A program made the translations under genes and the position numbers. From the NCBI GenBank assembly GCA_020635535.1, contig JACJZP010000001.1, positions 270,013 through 334,012 on the forward strand: 64,000 bases of DNA, in the 5' to 3' direction. Source of the DNA: Flavobacteriales bacterium. Its GTDB lineage: Bacteria; Bacteroidota; Bacteroidia; UBA10329. Of the stretch, positions 23,508 to 31,444 are shown piece after piece. The notes below the pieces were generated by a model. That model did no database searches, was not told where the DNA came from, and worked only from the letters and a program-made list of their open reading frames with translations. Position 1 is the first letter of the stretch, and each line of letters starts with the position of its first letter.

Positions 23508-23998
23508 TTCTTAAAAAGCGGCACCGTACTGCAAGCCTCTCCGTACATCACACTTTTGGCAACGGGTGTGAGCTTGGAAACAAACTCCACGAAAGCCGAA
23601 GTTGGGACGGGATATTTGCTACAACCTTTTACGATTACGCGTTCGTCTTGAAACTGTGTCAAATCGAGGTCAGAAAGCGCTTCTTGGTACAGCACCGTTT
23701 CCAGCGTTTCGGACGTTCCCATGATCACTCGTTTTGCAACGGGTTGCAGGTAAGTAGCGGCCAACATGCAGGCCCACTGCGGAACAATGGCATCGGCCGT
23801 GCATTCAATATTCACGAAAGAATTTTGGTACGCACTCCAATCGAAGTCTTTCAGTTGCTGACGGTAATCTTTCTCTCGTAGGATCAACCCTTCAAACAGG
23901 AAATCTTTCAGGTCGAACGTTTTGCGCGGACCAACTTGGTAAAGGTCTTCCAAGTTGAAGGTGATGAGGCCGCTTTCGGCAACCTTGTTTCTGATCAT
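23504..23998 (-). CDS. DUF2480 family protein
   Basis: A 164-residue protein of a Bacteroidota family of unknown function: MIRNKVAESGLITFNLEDLYQVGPRKTFDLKDFLFEGLILREKDYR, then VNIECTADAIVPQWACMLAATYL and VIVKGCSKYPVPTSAF. It is often found near SUF iron-sulfur genes, and here it is the last gene in line after sufE and the DUF59 gene, separated by an inverted repeat of about 110 bases. Several conserved Cys are visible (ECTAD, QWACM, KGCSK), but no metal site is proven. The stop codon is in the next repeat. Confidence 0.82.
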   Translation of the reverse strand: MIRNKVAESGLITFNLEDLYQVGPRKTFDLKDFLFEGLILREKDYRQQLKDFDWSAYQNSFVNIECTADAIVPQWACMLAATYLQPVAKRVIMGTSETLETVLYQEALSDLDLTQFQDERVIVKGCSKYPVPTSAFVEFVSKLTPVAKSVMYGEACSTVPLFKK

Positions 23999-24000
23999 GG

Positions 24001-24107
24001 CTGATACGAATTACGAATGAAAAACGAATATGACGAATCCCCGCCACGCATAATCGGAGCGCATTCGCATATTCGTACCGCGCAGCGGAATTGGTAATTC
24101 GTATCAG
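24001..24107. repeat. ACGAATTACGAAT inverted repeat, copy 2
   Basis: The ends are perfect inverted repeats: CTGATACGAATTAC at 24001-24014 and GTAATTCGTATCAG at 24094-24107. Internal words ACGAATATGACGAAT and CATTCGCATATTCGT match copy 1 at 20193-20300. It fills the gap between the DUF59 and DUF2480 genes. Confidence 0.85.
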
Positions 24108-24113
24108 TGGTCA

Positions 24114-24440
24114 TCACATAAAACCGAGCTCCAAAAGTGCTGCTTCGCTCATCATGTCTTTGTCCCAAGGTGGGTCAAAAGTGAGTTCCACTTTTCCTTG
24201 CGTCACTCCTTTCACGCCACGGACTTTTTCTTCCACTTCCAGCGGTAAGCTCTCGGCAACAGGGCAGCTTGGTGAGGTCAACGTCATCAGCACATCGGCT
24301 TTGCCATCAGCATCCACTTTTACCTCATAGATCAGTCCCAACTCATAAATATCCACAGGAATTTCAGGGTCGTAAACCGTGCGCAGCACATCAATGATGC
24401 GCTCTTCCAGTTGCTTTACTTCATCGTAAGAAAGGCTCAT
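24114..24440 (-). CDS. DUF59 (MIP18/SufT-like) Fe-S assembly protein
   Basis: A 108-residue DUF59 protein: EERIIDVLRTVYDPEIPVDIYELGLIYEVKV, then the MTLTSPSCPVAESLP motif with the family Cys, and VELTFDPPWDKDMMSEAA. Proteins of this group take part in iron-sulfur cluster maturation or transfer. The start overlaps the sufE stop by 4 bases (ATGA at 24437-24440), so the two are translationally coupled, which fits a role in the SUF pathway. Confidence 0.9.
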   Translation of the reverse strand: MSLSYDEVKQLEERIIDVLRTVYDPEIPVDIYELGLIYEVKVDADGKADVLMTLTSPSCPVAESLPLEVEEKVRGVKGVTQGKVELTFDPPWDKDMMSEAALLELGFM

Positions 24441-24880
24441 GACGGGTTATTCATCTGGGTTTTGAATGCCAGCGCGTACAGTTTCATCTGCTTCACCATG
24501 CTCACCAATCCGTTCGAGCGTGTTGGTGATAAATGTTCCTTCAATCCGATCTGGTCGATAAAGGTCATGTCGGCATTCACAATATCATCAGGTTTTTCGC
24601 CAGAAAGCACGCGGATAAGCAAGTTGATGATGCCTTTGGTGATGATGGCATCGCTATCGGCCGTAAATATCACTTTGCCGTTTTCCAGCTTCGCGTGAAG
24701 CCAAACGCGGCTCTGGCACCCTTTGATCAGCAGGTCGTCCGTTTTCAGACTTTCCTCGATCAGCGGCAGTTCTTTCCCAAGCCCGATGATGTGCTCGTAC
24801 TTGTCCATCCAATCATCAAAAAGCGAAAACTCATCGATGATCTCCTGTTCTTTCTCCTCTATCGTTGTCAATGCTATCAT
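24437..24880 (-). CDS. sufE: SufE-like sulfur acceptor
   Basis: Accepts persulfide sulfur from SufS and passes it to the SufBCD scaffold. It is 147 residues: EKEQEIIDEFSLFDDWMDKYEHIIGLGKELP, the active Cys in IKGCQSRVW (Cys 55), and SPTRSNGLVSMVKQM. The ATG at 24880 is preferred to a TTG at 24886 two codons upstream. It starts 9 bases after the toxin gene of TA pair 2, which therefore sits between sufS and sufE in the operon. Confidence 0.92.
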   Translation of the reverse strand: MIALTTIEEKEQEIIDEFSLFDDWMDKYEHIIGLGKELPLIEESLKTDDLLIKGCQSRVWLHAKLENGKVIFTADSDAIITKGIINLLIRVLSGEKPDDIVNADMTFIDQIGLKEHLSPTRSNGLVSMVKQMKLYALAFKTQMNNPS

Positions 24881-24889
24881 TTTCAAAAT

Positions 24890-25186
24890 TCAGACCGGTC
24901 GTGTTTCAGGGTCGCGTCTCTCATCCCAAACAGATAGGATGTGAATGATGTTCTCAGATATGTGGTAAGTAATCGCATACGTTCGTACAATCGCGTATCG
25001 GACATCTTCAATCTCTGTGGTCTTTCCAATTGAAGGATATTTTCCGATCTGCTTTCCCATTTCATCGAATTCATCAAGTAGCTTCTCCGAGTATGTTGTC
25101 GAGCCGTTCCGTTCGATCCAGTAGTCAAGAATGTTCTGGACATCGAACTTGGCCTCACCCGTCCAGATCACTTCTTTTTCAACCAT
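24890..25186 (-). CDS. RelE/ParE-family toxin inside the suf operon (TA pair 2)
   Basis: A 98-residue toxin-like protein: KEVIWTGEAKFDVQNILDYWIERNGSTTYSEKLLDEF, then IGKTTEIEDVRYAIVRTYAITYHISENIIHILSVWDERRDPE, fitting the ParE/RelE toxin superfamily. Whether it acts on mRNA or gyrase is not predictable. Its start lies inside the antitoxin gene (19-base overlap), and its stop is 9 bases before sufE. It is embedded in a stress-linked iron-sulfur operon, so its level would follow suf transcription unless it has its own promoter. Confidence 0.82.
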   Translation of the reverse strand: MVEKEVIWTGEAKFDVQNILDYWIERNGSTTYSEKLLDEFDEMGKQIGKYPSIGKTTEIEDVRYAIVRTYAITYHISENIIHILSVWDERRDPETRPV

Positions 25187-25401
25187 TCCCTCAGTTCCTC
25201 CATGGTTTCTTCATGCGTGCTTACCTCTCCGTTTTTCATCTGCTCCAGTCCACGCATTACACGGGCGCGCTGCTCTGGTGTGAACTTCACCACTTCATCA
25301 TCAGCCGACTTCAGCATCTCGTAGATCGCCTCAAGCAGCTTTGGGTCATCGGTCTTTTCCAGCCGTTCCTTTATTCTTGTTTTGAGTTGTACTGCTGTCA
25401 T
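25168..25401 (-). CDS. Antitoxin of TA pair 2
   Basis: A 77-residue, helical, charged protein: MTAVQLKTRIKERLEKTDDPKLLEAIYEML ... STHEETMEELREWLKKK, of the small antitoxin type that precedes ParE/RelE toxins. It overlaps the toxin start by 19 bases. The gap to sufS is 37 bases and holds TACCTTTA, a one-mismatch version of the -7 element, 21 bases before the ATG, so a weak own promoter is possible. Confidence 0.75.
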   Translation of the reverse strand: MTAVQLKTRIKERLEKTDDPKLLEAIYEMLKSADDEVVKFTPEQRARVMRGLEQMKNGEVSTHEETMEELREWLKKK

Positions 25402-25438
25402 GGCTTCTGATTTTATACTTAAAGGTACCGAAGTCCCA

Positions 25439-26665
25439 TTAAAACATTCGTTTCACTCTATCTATCCCTTCAACAAGCCGCGCGACTTCTTGTTTCGTGT
25501 TGTACACCGCAAATGATGCGCGTACGGTTCCTGGTACTTCAAAAAAGGTCATGACGGGCTGCGTGCAATGATGTCCCGTTCGCAGCGCAAGGCCAAGTTT
25601 ATCCAGGATCACACCCGTGTCATACGGATGGATGCCATCCAACACGAACGACACCAAACCAGCGCGTTCTTTGGCCGTGCCGATAAAGCGCAATCCTTTG
25701 ATGTCACGCAACTGGCTGGTGGCAAACCGTGACAATTCAGCCTCGTGCTGAATGATAAAATCATAACCGATGCTGTTGATGAAATCGATGGCAGCGCCCA
25801 ATCCGATTCCGCCCGCAATATTTGGCGTTCCCGCCTCAAATTTGTGCGGAAGATCGTTGTAGATCGTCTTCTCGAACGTCACATTCTTGATCATATCGCC
25901 ACCACCCTGATAAGGCGCCATATCGTTCAGCAATTCTTCCTTGCCGTACAGCACACCAACGCCTGTCGGCCCGTACATTTTATGGGCTGAAAAAACGTAG
26001 AAATCGCAATCCAATTCCTGCACATCCACAGGCGTGTGATGTATGGCCTGCGCACCATCGATCAGCACAGGAATGTTCTGCGCATGCGCGATATCGATCA
26101 TCTTTTTGATCGGGTTGATGGTGCCCAACGAGTTGGAAACATGCACCAACGAAATGAGCTCCGTTTTCGGTCCGATCAACCGCTCGTATTCCTCCAGATC
26201 GAGCTCACCTTCCTTGCTTATCGGCACTACTTTCAGGTGCGCGCCTTTCCGCTCGCAGAGCATCTGCCACGGCACAATATTGCTATGGTGCTCCATCGCG
26301 GTGATAAGAATTTCATCGCCTTTTCGGATGAGATTTTCACCGAACGAACTGGCCACCAAGTTGATGCCGCCCGTGGTTCCCGAAGTGAAAATGATCTCGT
26401 GGTCGTGCTCAGCATTAATGAACTTCTGCACCTTCTTGCGCACTTCCTCATAAGCGGAAGTCGCCTCCTGACTCAGCGTGTGCACCCCACGATGAATGTT
26501 GCTATTCTCGTACTCGTAGTAGTGATTTATGGCGTTGATGACCGACTGCGGTTTCTGCGAAGTAGCCCCGTTGTCGAAGTAGATCAGCGGCTTTCCGTTG
26601 ACCTCTCTTTGAAGAATCGGGAACTGCGCCCGTATGCTTTCAATATCCACCAGCGTCTCGCTCAT
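25439..26665 (-). CDS. sufS: Cysteine desulfurase SufS
   Basis: Pyridoxal-phosphate enzyme that takes sulfur from cysteine for Fe-S cluster assembly. It is 408 residues with the typical start FPILQREVNGKPLIYFDNGATSQKP, the PLP Lys in SAHKMYGPTGVGVLYG (Lys 229), and the active Cys in LRTGHHCTQPVM (Cys 367). The start overlaps the sufD stop by 4 bases (ATGA at 26662-26665). It works with SufE, encoded after the intervening TA pair. Confidence 0.97.
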   Translation of the reverse strand: MSETLVDIESIRAQFPILQREVNGKPLIYFDNGATSQKPQSVINAINHYYEYENSNIHRGVHTLSQEATSAYEEVRKKVQKFINAEHDHEIIFTSGTTGGINLVASSFGENLIRKGDEILITAMEHHSNIVPWQMLCERKGAHLKVVPISKEGELDLEEYERLIGPKTELISLVHVSNSLGTINPIKKMIDIAHAQNIPVLIDGAQAIHHTPVDVQELDCDFYVFSAHKMYGPTGVGVLYGKEELLNDMAPYQGGGDMIKNVTFEKTIYNDLPHKFEAGTPNIAGGIGLGAAIDFINSIGYDFIIQHEAELSRFATSQLRDIKGLRFIGTAKERAGLVSFVLDGIHPYDTGVILDKLGLALRTGHHCTQPVMTFFEVPGTVRASFAVYNTKQEVARLVEGIDRVKRMF

Positions 26666-27840
26666 GCACGCATTTCTTTCAGCTTCGCCTGAATTTTCTG
26701 TTCGAGAATATTACGCAATTCTTCGCTCGAAACGCTGTTCAAAACCTCGCCCGCGAAGGCAGTCAAAAGCAATGCCGTTGCCCCGAACTCATCCAAACCT
26801 CTGGCGCGAAGGTAAAATACCGCGTCCTCATCCAACTGCCCCGTGGTGCTTCCGTGCGAGCAACGAACGTCATCCGCATAGATTTCCAACTCAGGTTTTG
26901 AGTTCATGGTGGCATCATCGGTCAGCAGAATATTGTTGTTCTGCTGGTAGCCGTTGGTCTTCTGCGCATCGGGATGCACGAACACCTTTCCGTTGAAAAC
27001 GCCCGTGCTCTTTCCGCCCAAAATGCCGCGGTAAACTTCGTTGCTTTCGCAATGCGGAACCAAGTGATCCACCAACGTGTGGTTGTCGAACAGTTCGCTG
27101 CCTTTCAGCATGTAGAAACCGTTCAAATGCGTTTCTGCATTTTCGCCTTGCAGGCGGATGTTGAGGTTATTGCGAAGCAACTTCCCGCTCAACTGGAACG
27201 TGTTCGTAGTGAAATTCGCATCGCGCTGACAGAACACTTCGGTGGTGTTCACCAAGTTTCCTTCAGCGATTTCCTGAACAATATTGAATTCAAGCTGCGA
27301 ATTCTGCCCTACAAAAATCTCTGTGACATGATTGTGTAGCGACTTCTCAGAAGCATTCGAGCCCGTGAAATACAGTTGGCATTTCAACGAAGCGTTATCT
27401 TCCAACTCAATCAATAATCGCGTTGCCGCGAAGTAGTTTCCAGTCAACTCAAGCGCTTGGTTCAGGACCAATTCATCCGAAACCTGTGTTCCTTTCTTCA
27501 CTCGGATTACCAGCACTTTCTCGAAAACCGAGGTGTTCAAAGCCGCGTGCGCTTCTTTGGTGTGAATAGCTGTCGAACCTGTCAGCTTCTCGGCTTCCGA
27601 CCAGAAAATCTCTACGCCATCAACAGAATTGAACGTGCAGTCTGTGGCTGATGTAAACTCCAATCCGTTATCGAAAAGTCGTTTGGCGTTGGTGTATTTC
27701 CAATCCTCGTGCTTCTTGGATGGAATGCCGTTTTCAGCCAAAAAAGTCTCCGCTTCCGTTCGGATATTCAGGAACGAATTGGGCTTTTCAGCACCTTTCA
27801 CCAACTCGGCCAGAACCGATGTCGTTGTCAGTTCGCTCAT
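26662..27840 (-). CDS. sufD: Fe-S scaffold component SufD
   Basis: A 392-residue subunit of the SufBCD scaffold complex in the cytoplasm. It is recognised by GIPSKKHEDWKYTNAKRLFD near the N-terminus and by the beta-helix C-terminal half with the conserved EVYRGILGGKSTGVFNGKVFVHPDAQKTNGYQQN, then DDVRCSHGSTTGQLDEDAVFYLRARG. The ATG at 27840 overlaps the sufC stop (ATGA); the upstream frame to 27870 adds ten residues with no support. Confidence 0.95.
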   Translation of the reverse strand: MSELTTTSVLAELVKGAEKPNSFLNIRTEAETFLAENGIPSKKHEDWKYTNAKRLFDNGLEFTSATDCTFNSVDGVEIFWSEAEKLTGSTAIHTKEAHAALNTSVFEKVLVIRVKKGTQVSDELVLNQALELTGNYFAATRLLIELEDNASLKCQLYFTGSNASEKSLHNHVTEIFVGQNSQLEFNIVQEIAEGNLVNTTEVFCQRDANFTTNTFQLSGKLLRNNLNIRLQGENAETHLNGFYMLKGSELFDNHTLVDHLVPHCESNEVYRGILGGKSTGVFNGKVFVHPDAQKTNGYQQNNNILLTDDATMNSKPELEIYADDVRCSHGSTTGQLDEDAVFYLRARGLDEFGATALLLTAFAGEVLNSVSSEELRNILEQKIQAKLKEMRA

Positions 27841-28601
27841 GCTTCTGCCGCTACTTCGTCCTTGATCCAATCGTAGCCTTTTTCTTCCAGCTCCAGCGCC
27901 AATTCCTTGGTTCCAGAACGAACAATTCTGCCGTTGTACAACACGTGCACAAAATCAGGTACGATATAATCTAAAAGTCTTTGATAGTGCGTGATTACCA
28001 CGAACGCGTTGTCTTTCGATTTGAGCTTGTTGACACCGTTTGCCACAATACGAAGTGCGTCAATATCGAGGCCGCTATCGGTCTCATCCAAGATGGCCAA
28101 TTTCGGTTCGAGCATCGCCATTTGGAAGATCTCGTTCCGCTTCTTCTCTCCGCCTGAAAAACCTTCATTCACCGAACGGCCTGCTAGGTTTCCGCTCAAC
28201 TCCACCAACTGTTGCTTTTCCTTCATGAATTTCAGGAAATCCTTGGCTTCCAGTGGCTCCAGACCTCTGTGCTTGCGCACTTCAGCCACCGCAGACTTCA
28301 TGAAATTCACGTTGCTCACGCCAGGAATTTCCACAGGATACTGGAATGCCAAGAACAATCCTTCACGGGCACGAACCTCAGGGTCCATGTCCAGAAGGTC
28401 TTTCCCATCAAATGTCACTTCACCATCCGTTACTTCGTAATTCTCATTTCCTGCGAGAACGGAAGCCAACGTGCTCTTTCCAGAACCGTTCGGCCCCATA
28501 ATGGCATGCACTTCCCCTGGATTTACCTCCAAGTTGAACCCTTTGAGAATGTCCTTCTCCTCCACACGGGCTTTCAGATTTTTTATGCTTAGTAAACTCA
28601 T
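27837..28601 (-). CDS. sufC: Fe-S assembly ATPase SufC
   Basis: ABC-type ATPase of the SufBCD complex, 254 residues. Walker A is GPNGSGKST, the ABC signature is NEGFSGGEKKRNEIFQMA, and the Walker B and H-loop regions are LAILDETDSGLD and VVITHYQRLL, all SufC-specific variants. The ATG at 28601 is preferred to the TTG two codons upstream at 28607. It is coupled to sufD by a 4-base overlap. An 82-base gap with repeat words separates it from sufB. Confidence 0.96.
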   Translation of the reverse strand: MSLLSIKNLKARVEEKDILKGFNLEVNPGEVHAIMGPNGSGKSTLASVLAGNENYEVTDGEVTFDGKDLLDMDPEVRAREGLFLAFQYPVEIPGVSNVNFMKSAVAEVRKHRGLEPLEAKDFLKFMKEKQQLVELSGNLAGRSVNEGFSGGEKKRNEIFQMAMLEPKLAILDETDSGLDIDALRIVANGVNKLKSKDNAFVVITHYQRLLDYIVPDFVHVLYNGRIVRSGTKELALELEEKGYDWIKDEVAAEA

Positions 28602-28607
28602 TTTCAA

Positions 28608-28683
28608 CCTTTCAGATTCGAGACTTCAGATTTCAGATGGTCGTCTTTTTCTGACATCTGGTGTCTGACATCTCTCATCTCGT
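28608..28683. repeat. CAGATTTCAGATG word repeat between sufB and sufC
   Basis: Degenerate words TTTCAGATT, CTTCAGATTTCAGATG, CTGACATCTGGTG and CTGACATCTC, in partly inverted arrangement (CAGATG facing CATCTG). It fills almost the whole gap and resembles the other word-type intergenic repeats of this window. Confidence 0.6.
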
Positions 28684-30144
28684 TTATCCTACACTTCCTT
28701 CTAAACTCACCGACAGCAGTTTCTGCGCCTCCACGGCAAACTCCATCGGTAACTTGTTCAACACTTCTTTACAATATCCATTCACGATGAGGCCGATGGC
28801 CTGCTCGGTGTCCAAACCACGCTGATTGCAGTAAAAGATCTGGTCTTCGCCCACCTTGCTTGTAGTGGCTTCGTGCTCTACTTTCGCGGTCTTGTTTCCA
28901 CATTCGATGTACGGGAACGTGTGCGCACCACACGTATCGCTCAGCAGCAGCGAGTCGCATTGCGAGAAGTTGCGCGCATTGGTCGCATTCTTCCCAATTC
29001 GCACCAAACCGCGGTACGAGTTGTTGCTCTTGCCAGCCGAAATTCCCTTGCTGATGACGGTGCTCTTGGTGTTCTTGCCTAAGTGCAGCATCTTGGTTCC
29101 AGTATCGGCCTGTTGGTAATTGTTCGTCACCGCCACCGAGTAGAATTCCCCTATGGTGTTGTCGCCTTTCAGGATGCAGGAAGGATACTTCCATGTGATG
29201 GCACTTCCCGTTTCCACCTGTGTCCATGAGATCTTTGCGTAATCACCCGCGCAGATACCACGCTTCGTCACGAAGTTGTAGATACCGCCTTTGCCGTTCT
29301 TATCGCCTGGGAACCAGTTCTGAACGGTCGAGTATTTGATCTCCGAACCTTTCAATGCTACCAATTCCACAACAGCTGCGTGAAGCTGATTTTCATCGCG
29401 CTGTGGCGCGGTACAGCCTTCCAAATAACTCACGTAACTGTCCTCATCTGCAATGACAAGCGTTCGTTCGAACTGCCCTGTGTTCATCGCATTGATGCGG
29501 AAATACGTGGAAAGCTCCATTGGGCAACGCACGCCTTTCGGGATGTAGCAGAACGAACCGTCTGAGAACACGGCCGAGTTGAGCGTTGCGTAGTAGTTGT
29601 CGGTGTACGGCACCACGCTTCCGAGGTACTTTTTCACCAGTTCGGGATGGTTCTGAACCGCCTCGCTGAACGAGCAGAAAATGATGCCTTTTTCGCGCAG
29701 CGTTTCCTGAAAAGTAGTCTTTACCGACACGCTATCAAACACAGCATCGACCGCCACATTCGAACCCGCCACGTTCAGCAATCGTTTCTGCTCTTCGAGC
29801 GAAATTCCCAGCTTTTCGAAGGTCGCGAGCAGTTCCTCGTCCACTTCATCCAAACTGCCTATTTCTGGCTTTTTCTTCGGAGCCGAATAATAGATGATGT
29901 CCTGAAAATCGATCTTTGGATACTTGACATGCGCCCAAGTTGGCTCTTCCATGGTCAACCAATAACGGAACGCTTTCAAGCGCCATTCAGTCAGCCACTC
30001 GGGCTCATTCTTCTTGGCGGAAATAGCACGTACGATATCCTCGTTGAGCCCTTTTGGAAGTTGATCGGCCTCAATATCGATGCTCCAACCGTACTCGTAT
30101 TCCTTTTCGGTGAATTCCTTTAGTAATGCATTCTCCTCTGCCAT
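28684..30144 (-). CDS. sufB: Fe-S scaffold component SufB
   Basis: A 486-residue scaffold subunit that carries the nascent cluster. Diagnostic segments are EWLTEWRLKAFRYWLTMEEPTWAHVKYP, FSDGSFCYIPKGVRCPMELSTYFRIN, EGCTAPQRDENQLHAAVVEL, KRGICAGDYAKISWTQVETGSAITWKYPS and CDSLLLSDTCGAHTFPYIE. It is second in the suf operon, 93 bases after sufA; that gap holds repeat words. Confidence 0.97.
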   Translation of the reverse strand: MAEENALLKEFTEKEYEYGWSIDIEADQLPKGLNEDIVRAISAKKNEPEWLTEWRLKAFRYWLTMEEPTWAHVKYPKIDFQDIIYYSAPKKKPEIGSLDEVDEELLATFEKLGISLEEQKRLLNVAGSNVAVDAVFDSVSVKTTFQETLREKGIIFCSFSEAVQNHPELVKKYLGSVVPYTDNYYATLNSAVFSDGSFCYIPKGVRCPMELSTYFRINAMNTGQFERTLVIADEDSYVSYLEGCTAPQRDENQLHAAVVELVALKGSEIKYSTVQNWFPGDKNGKGGIYNFVTKRGICAGDYAKISWTQVETGSAITWKYPSCILKGDNTIGEFYSVAVTNNYQQADTGTKMLHLGKNTKSTVISKGISAGKSNNSYRGLVRIGKNATNARNFSQCDSLLLSDTCGAHTFPYIECGNKTAKVEHEATTSKVGEDQIFYCNQRGLDTEQAIGLIVNGYCKEVLNKLPMEFAVEAQKLLSVSLEGSVG

Positions 30145-30180
30145 GTTCGAGTGATTAGCGAATAGCGACCAGCGAATAGT
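30145..30180. repeat. AGCGAATAGCGACCAG word repeat, copy 2
   Basis: AGCGAATAGCGACCAG at 30157-30172, an exact copy of 13841-13856, followed by the related AGCGAATAGT. It lies just upstream of the sufB start. Confidence 0.65.
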
Positions 30181-30211
30181 TATTTCTCGCCTTGAGCATT
30201 CTTGTTCGTTT

Positions 30212-30246
30212 CTACTTTATCAACTCTGTCAACTTTATCAAACTGC
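30212..30246. repeat. TTATCAAC word repeat, copy 2
   Basis: CTTTATCAACTCTGTCAACTTTATCAAACTG in overlapping words, related to 7885-7912. Read on the minus strand it gives the TGA stop of sufA (30240-30238) and the following bases. Confidence 0.6.
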
Positions 30247-30567
30247 AAAACTCTCTCCGCAGCCGCATGTTCTATTCGCGTTCGGATTATTGAAAACGAA
30301 TCCTTTTCCATTCAGACCGCCCGAATAATCCAACTCAGTTCCGATCAAATAGAGAAAGCTCTTTTTGTCCACCACGACCTTCATTCCGTTGTCTTCAAAA
30401 ACCTTGTCGTCTTCCTTTATCTCAGTATCGAAACTCAAATCGTACGACAGGCCCGAACAACCGCCACCCTTTACTCCAACTCGGATAAAAGCCTCGGTCG
30501 GGTTCTTTCCTTCCTCTTCCATCAGGCTTTGCGCCTTCTTGACTGCGTTTTCAGAAACTTTGATCAT
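30238..30567 (-). CDS. sufA: A-type iron-sulfur carrier SufA/IscA-like
   Basis: A 109-residue A-type carrier with the three conserved Cys that hold the cluster: GGGCSGLSYDL (Cys 37) and CGCGESFAV (Cys 101 and 103). The ATG at 30567 gives MIKVSENAVKKAQ. It is the first gene of the suf operon, preceded by a strong promoter flanked by two palindromes. The last codons and stop lie at the edge of a repeat. Confidence 0.94.
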   Translation of the reverse strand: MIKVSENAVKKAQSLMEEEGKNPTEAFIRVGVKGGGCSGLSYDLSFDTEIKEDDKVFEDNGMKVVVDKKSFLYLIGTELDYSGGLNGKGFVFNNPNANRTCGCGESFAV

Positions 30568-30590
30568 AGTATTCCAGTTAACACTCGGTG

Positions 30591-30607
30591 TTTAGAATGG
30601 TTCTAAA
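30591..30607. promoter_or_regulatory. Palindromic operator-like site A of the suf operon
   Basis: TTTAGAA-TGG-TTCTAAA, a perfect inverted repeat, 24-40 bases before the sufA ATG and just downstream of the predicted transcription start. A near copy lies upstream of the promoter at 30674-30690. The regulator is unknown. Confidence 0.6.
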
Positions 30608-30626
30608 TAAACCGTGAATTTCGCGG

Positions 30627-30657
30627 CAAAAATACCGTGAATGAGGTACTCAACCAA
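30627..30657 (-). promoter_or_regulatory. Promoter of the suf operon
   Basis: On the minus strand TTG (30657-30655), 20 bases, TATTTTTG (30634-30627), matching the Bacteroidota consensus; a second TTG at 30653-30651 gives a 16-base spacer. It lies between the two TTTAGAA palindromes. Confidence 0.7.
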
Positions 30658-30673
30658 GCTTTTGGTCGATTTA

Positions 30674-30690
30674 TTTGGAATTGTTCTAAA
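30674..30690. promoter_or_regulatory. Palindromic operator-like site B of the suf operon
   Basis: TTTGGAA-TTG-TTCTAAA, one mismatch from site A, 83 bases from it and on the other side of the promoter. It ends 5 bases before the stop codon of the SUMF1-domain gene. Confidence 0.55.
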
Positions 30691-30694
30691 TAAG

Positions 30695-31444
30695 CTACGG
30701 CTCCCGCACAATCCTGAATCCACCGTTGCCACGGTTGTGGTGCCAGTGGTCGATGTTTCGATACCAGCGCAAACAGTAATCTGGTCCGCTCATCCAAGAA
30801 GCACCTCGTGAGACACGGTACTTGGCTTCTTCCAAGTTCACGGGGTTGTCTTTCGGGCTGTGCTGATAGAACTTCTTGTCGTACCAATCCTGACAGAGTT
30901 CCCAAGCATTGCCGTTCATATCGTAAAGTCCGAGTTCGTTCGGTTTCAGCAGGCCGACTTCATGTTGCTGGTCGTTTCCGTTGGCTTTGAGCCACGCGAC
31001 CTCTTCAATGTTATTGCTACCACTGTAGAGATAGCCTTTGGACTGTTTTCCGCCCTGCGCTGCATATTCCCATTCGGCTTCGGTTGGTAGTCGGAAAGTC
31101 TTTCCTGTGAGTTCATTCAGCTTCGTGATGAATTCCATTAACTGTTCCCAACTCATATCGTTGAGCGGGCATTTCATGCACGGAAACTCGCTCGGATTGT
31201 AGCCCATTACGGCAATCCATTGTTCCTGTGTCAATTCAAACTTTCCGATGTAGAAATCGTTGAGACTGACCTCATGTGCTGGTCGGGCGTCTTTCTTTCC
31301 TTCATCACTTCCCATGATGAATGTGCCACCTTCTACGAAGACCATTTCGAGTTGAACGGTATCGTTGAGTTGGACGATTTCAGTTTGCGCGGATGCAGGA
31401 AAAAAGAAAAAGGAGAAAAGGAAAAACGTGATTACTGTTCTCAT
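30695..31444 (-). CDS. Secreted SUMF1/formylglycine-generating-enzyme-like domain protein
   Basis: A 249-residue exported protein (signal peptide MRTVITFFLFSFFFFPASAQ) made of one SUMF1 domain: VFVEGGTFIMGSDEG, EVSLNDFYIGKFELTQEQW, RLPTEAEWEYAAQGG, LGLYDMNGNAWELCQDWYD, SRGASWMSGPDYCLRWYRN. In true formylglycine-generating enzymes two Cys lie four residues apart after the RGGS motif. Here the first position is Ser and only the second Cys remains, so sulfatase activation is unlikely; no sulfatase gene is in the window either. It overlaps the GH105-like gene by 4 bases. Its function remains unknown. Confidence 0.85.
   Translation of the reverse strand: MRTVITFFLFSFFFFPASAQTEIVQLNDTVQLEMVFVEGGTFIMGSDEGKKDARPAHEVSLNDFYIGKFELTQEQWIAVMGYNPSEFPCMKCPLNDMSWEQLMEFITKLNELTGKTFRLPTEAEWEYAAQGGKQSKGYLYSGSNNIEEVAWLKANGNDQQHEVGLLKPNELGLYDMNGNAWELCQDWYDKKFYQHSPKDNPVNLEEAKYRVSRGASWMSGPDYCLRWYRNIDHWHHNRGNGGFRIVREP

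Noticed and set aside
30695..31444. Assignment as an active sulfatase-modifying enzyme
   Set aside because: One of the two catalytic Cys is missing and no sulfatase gene is nearby.
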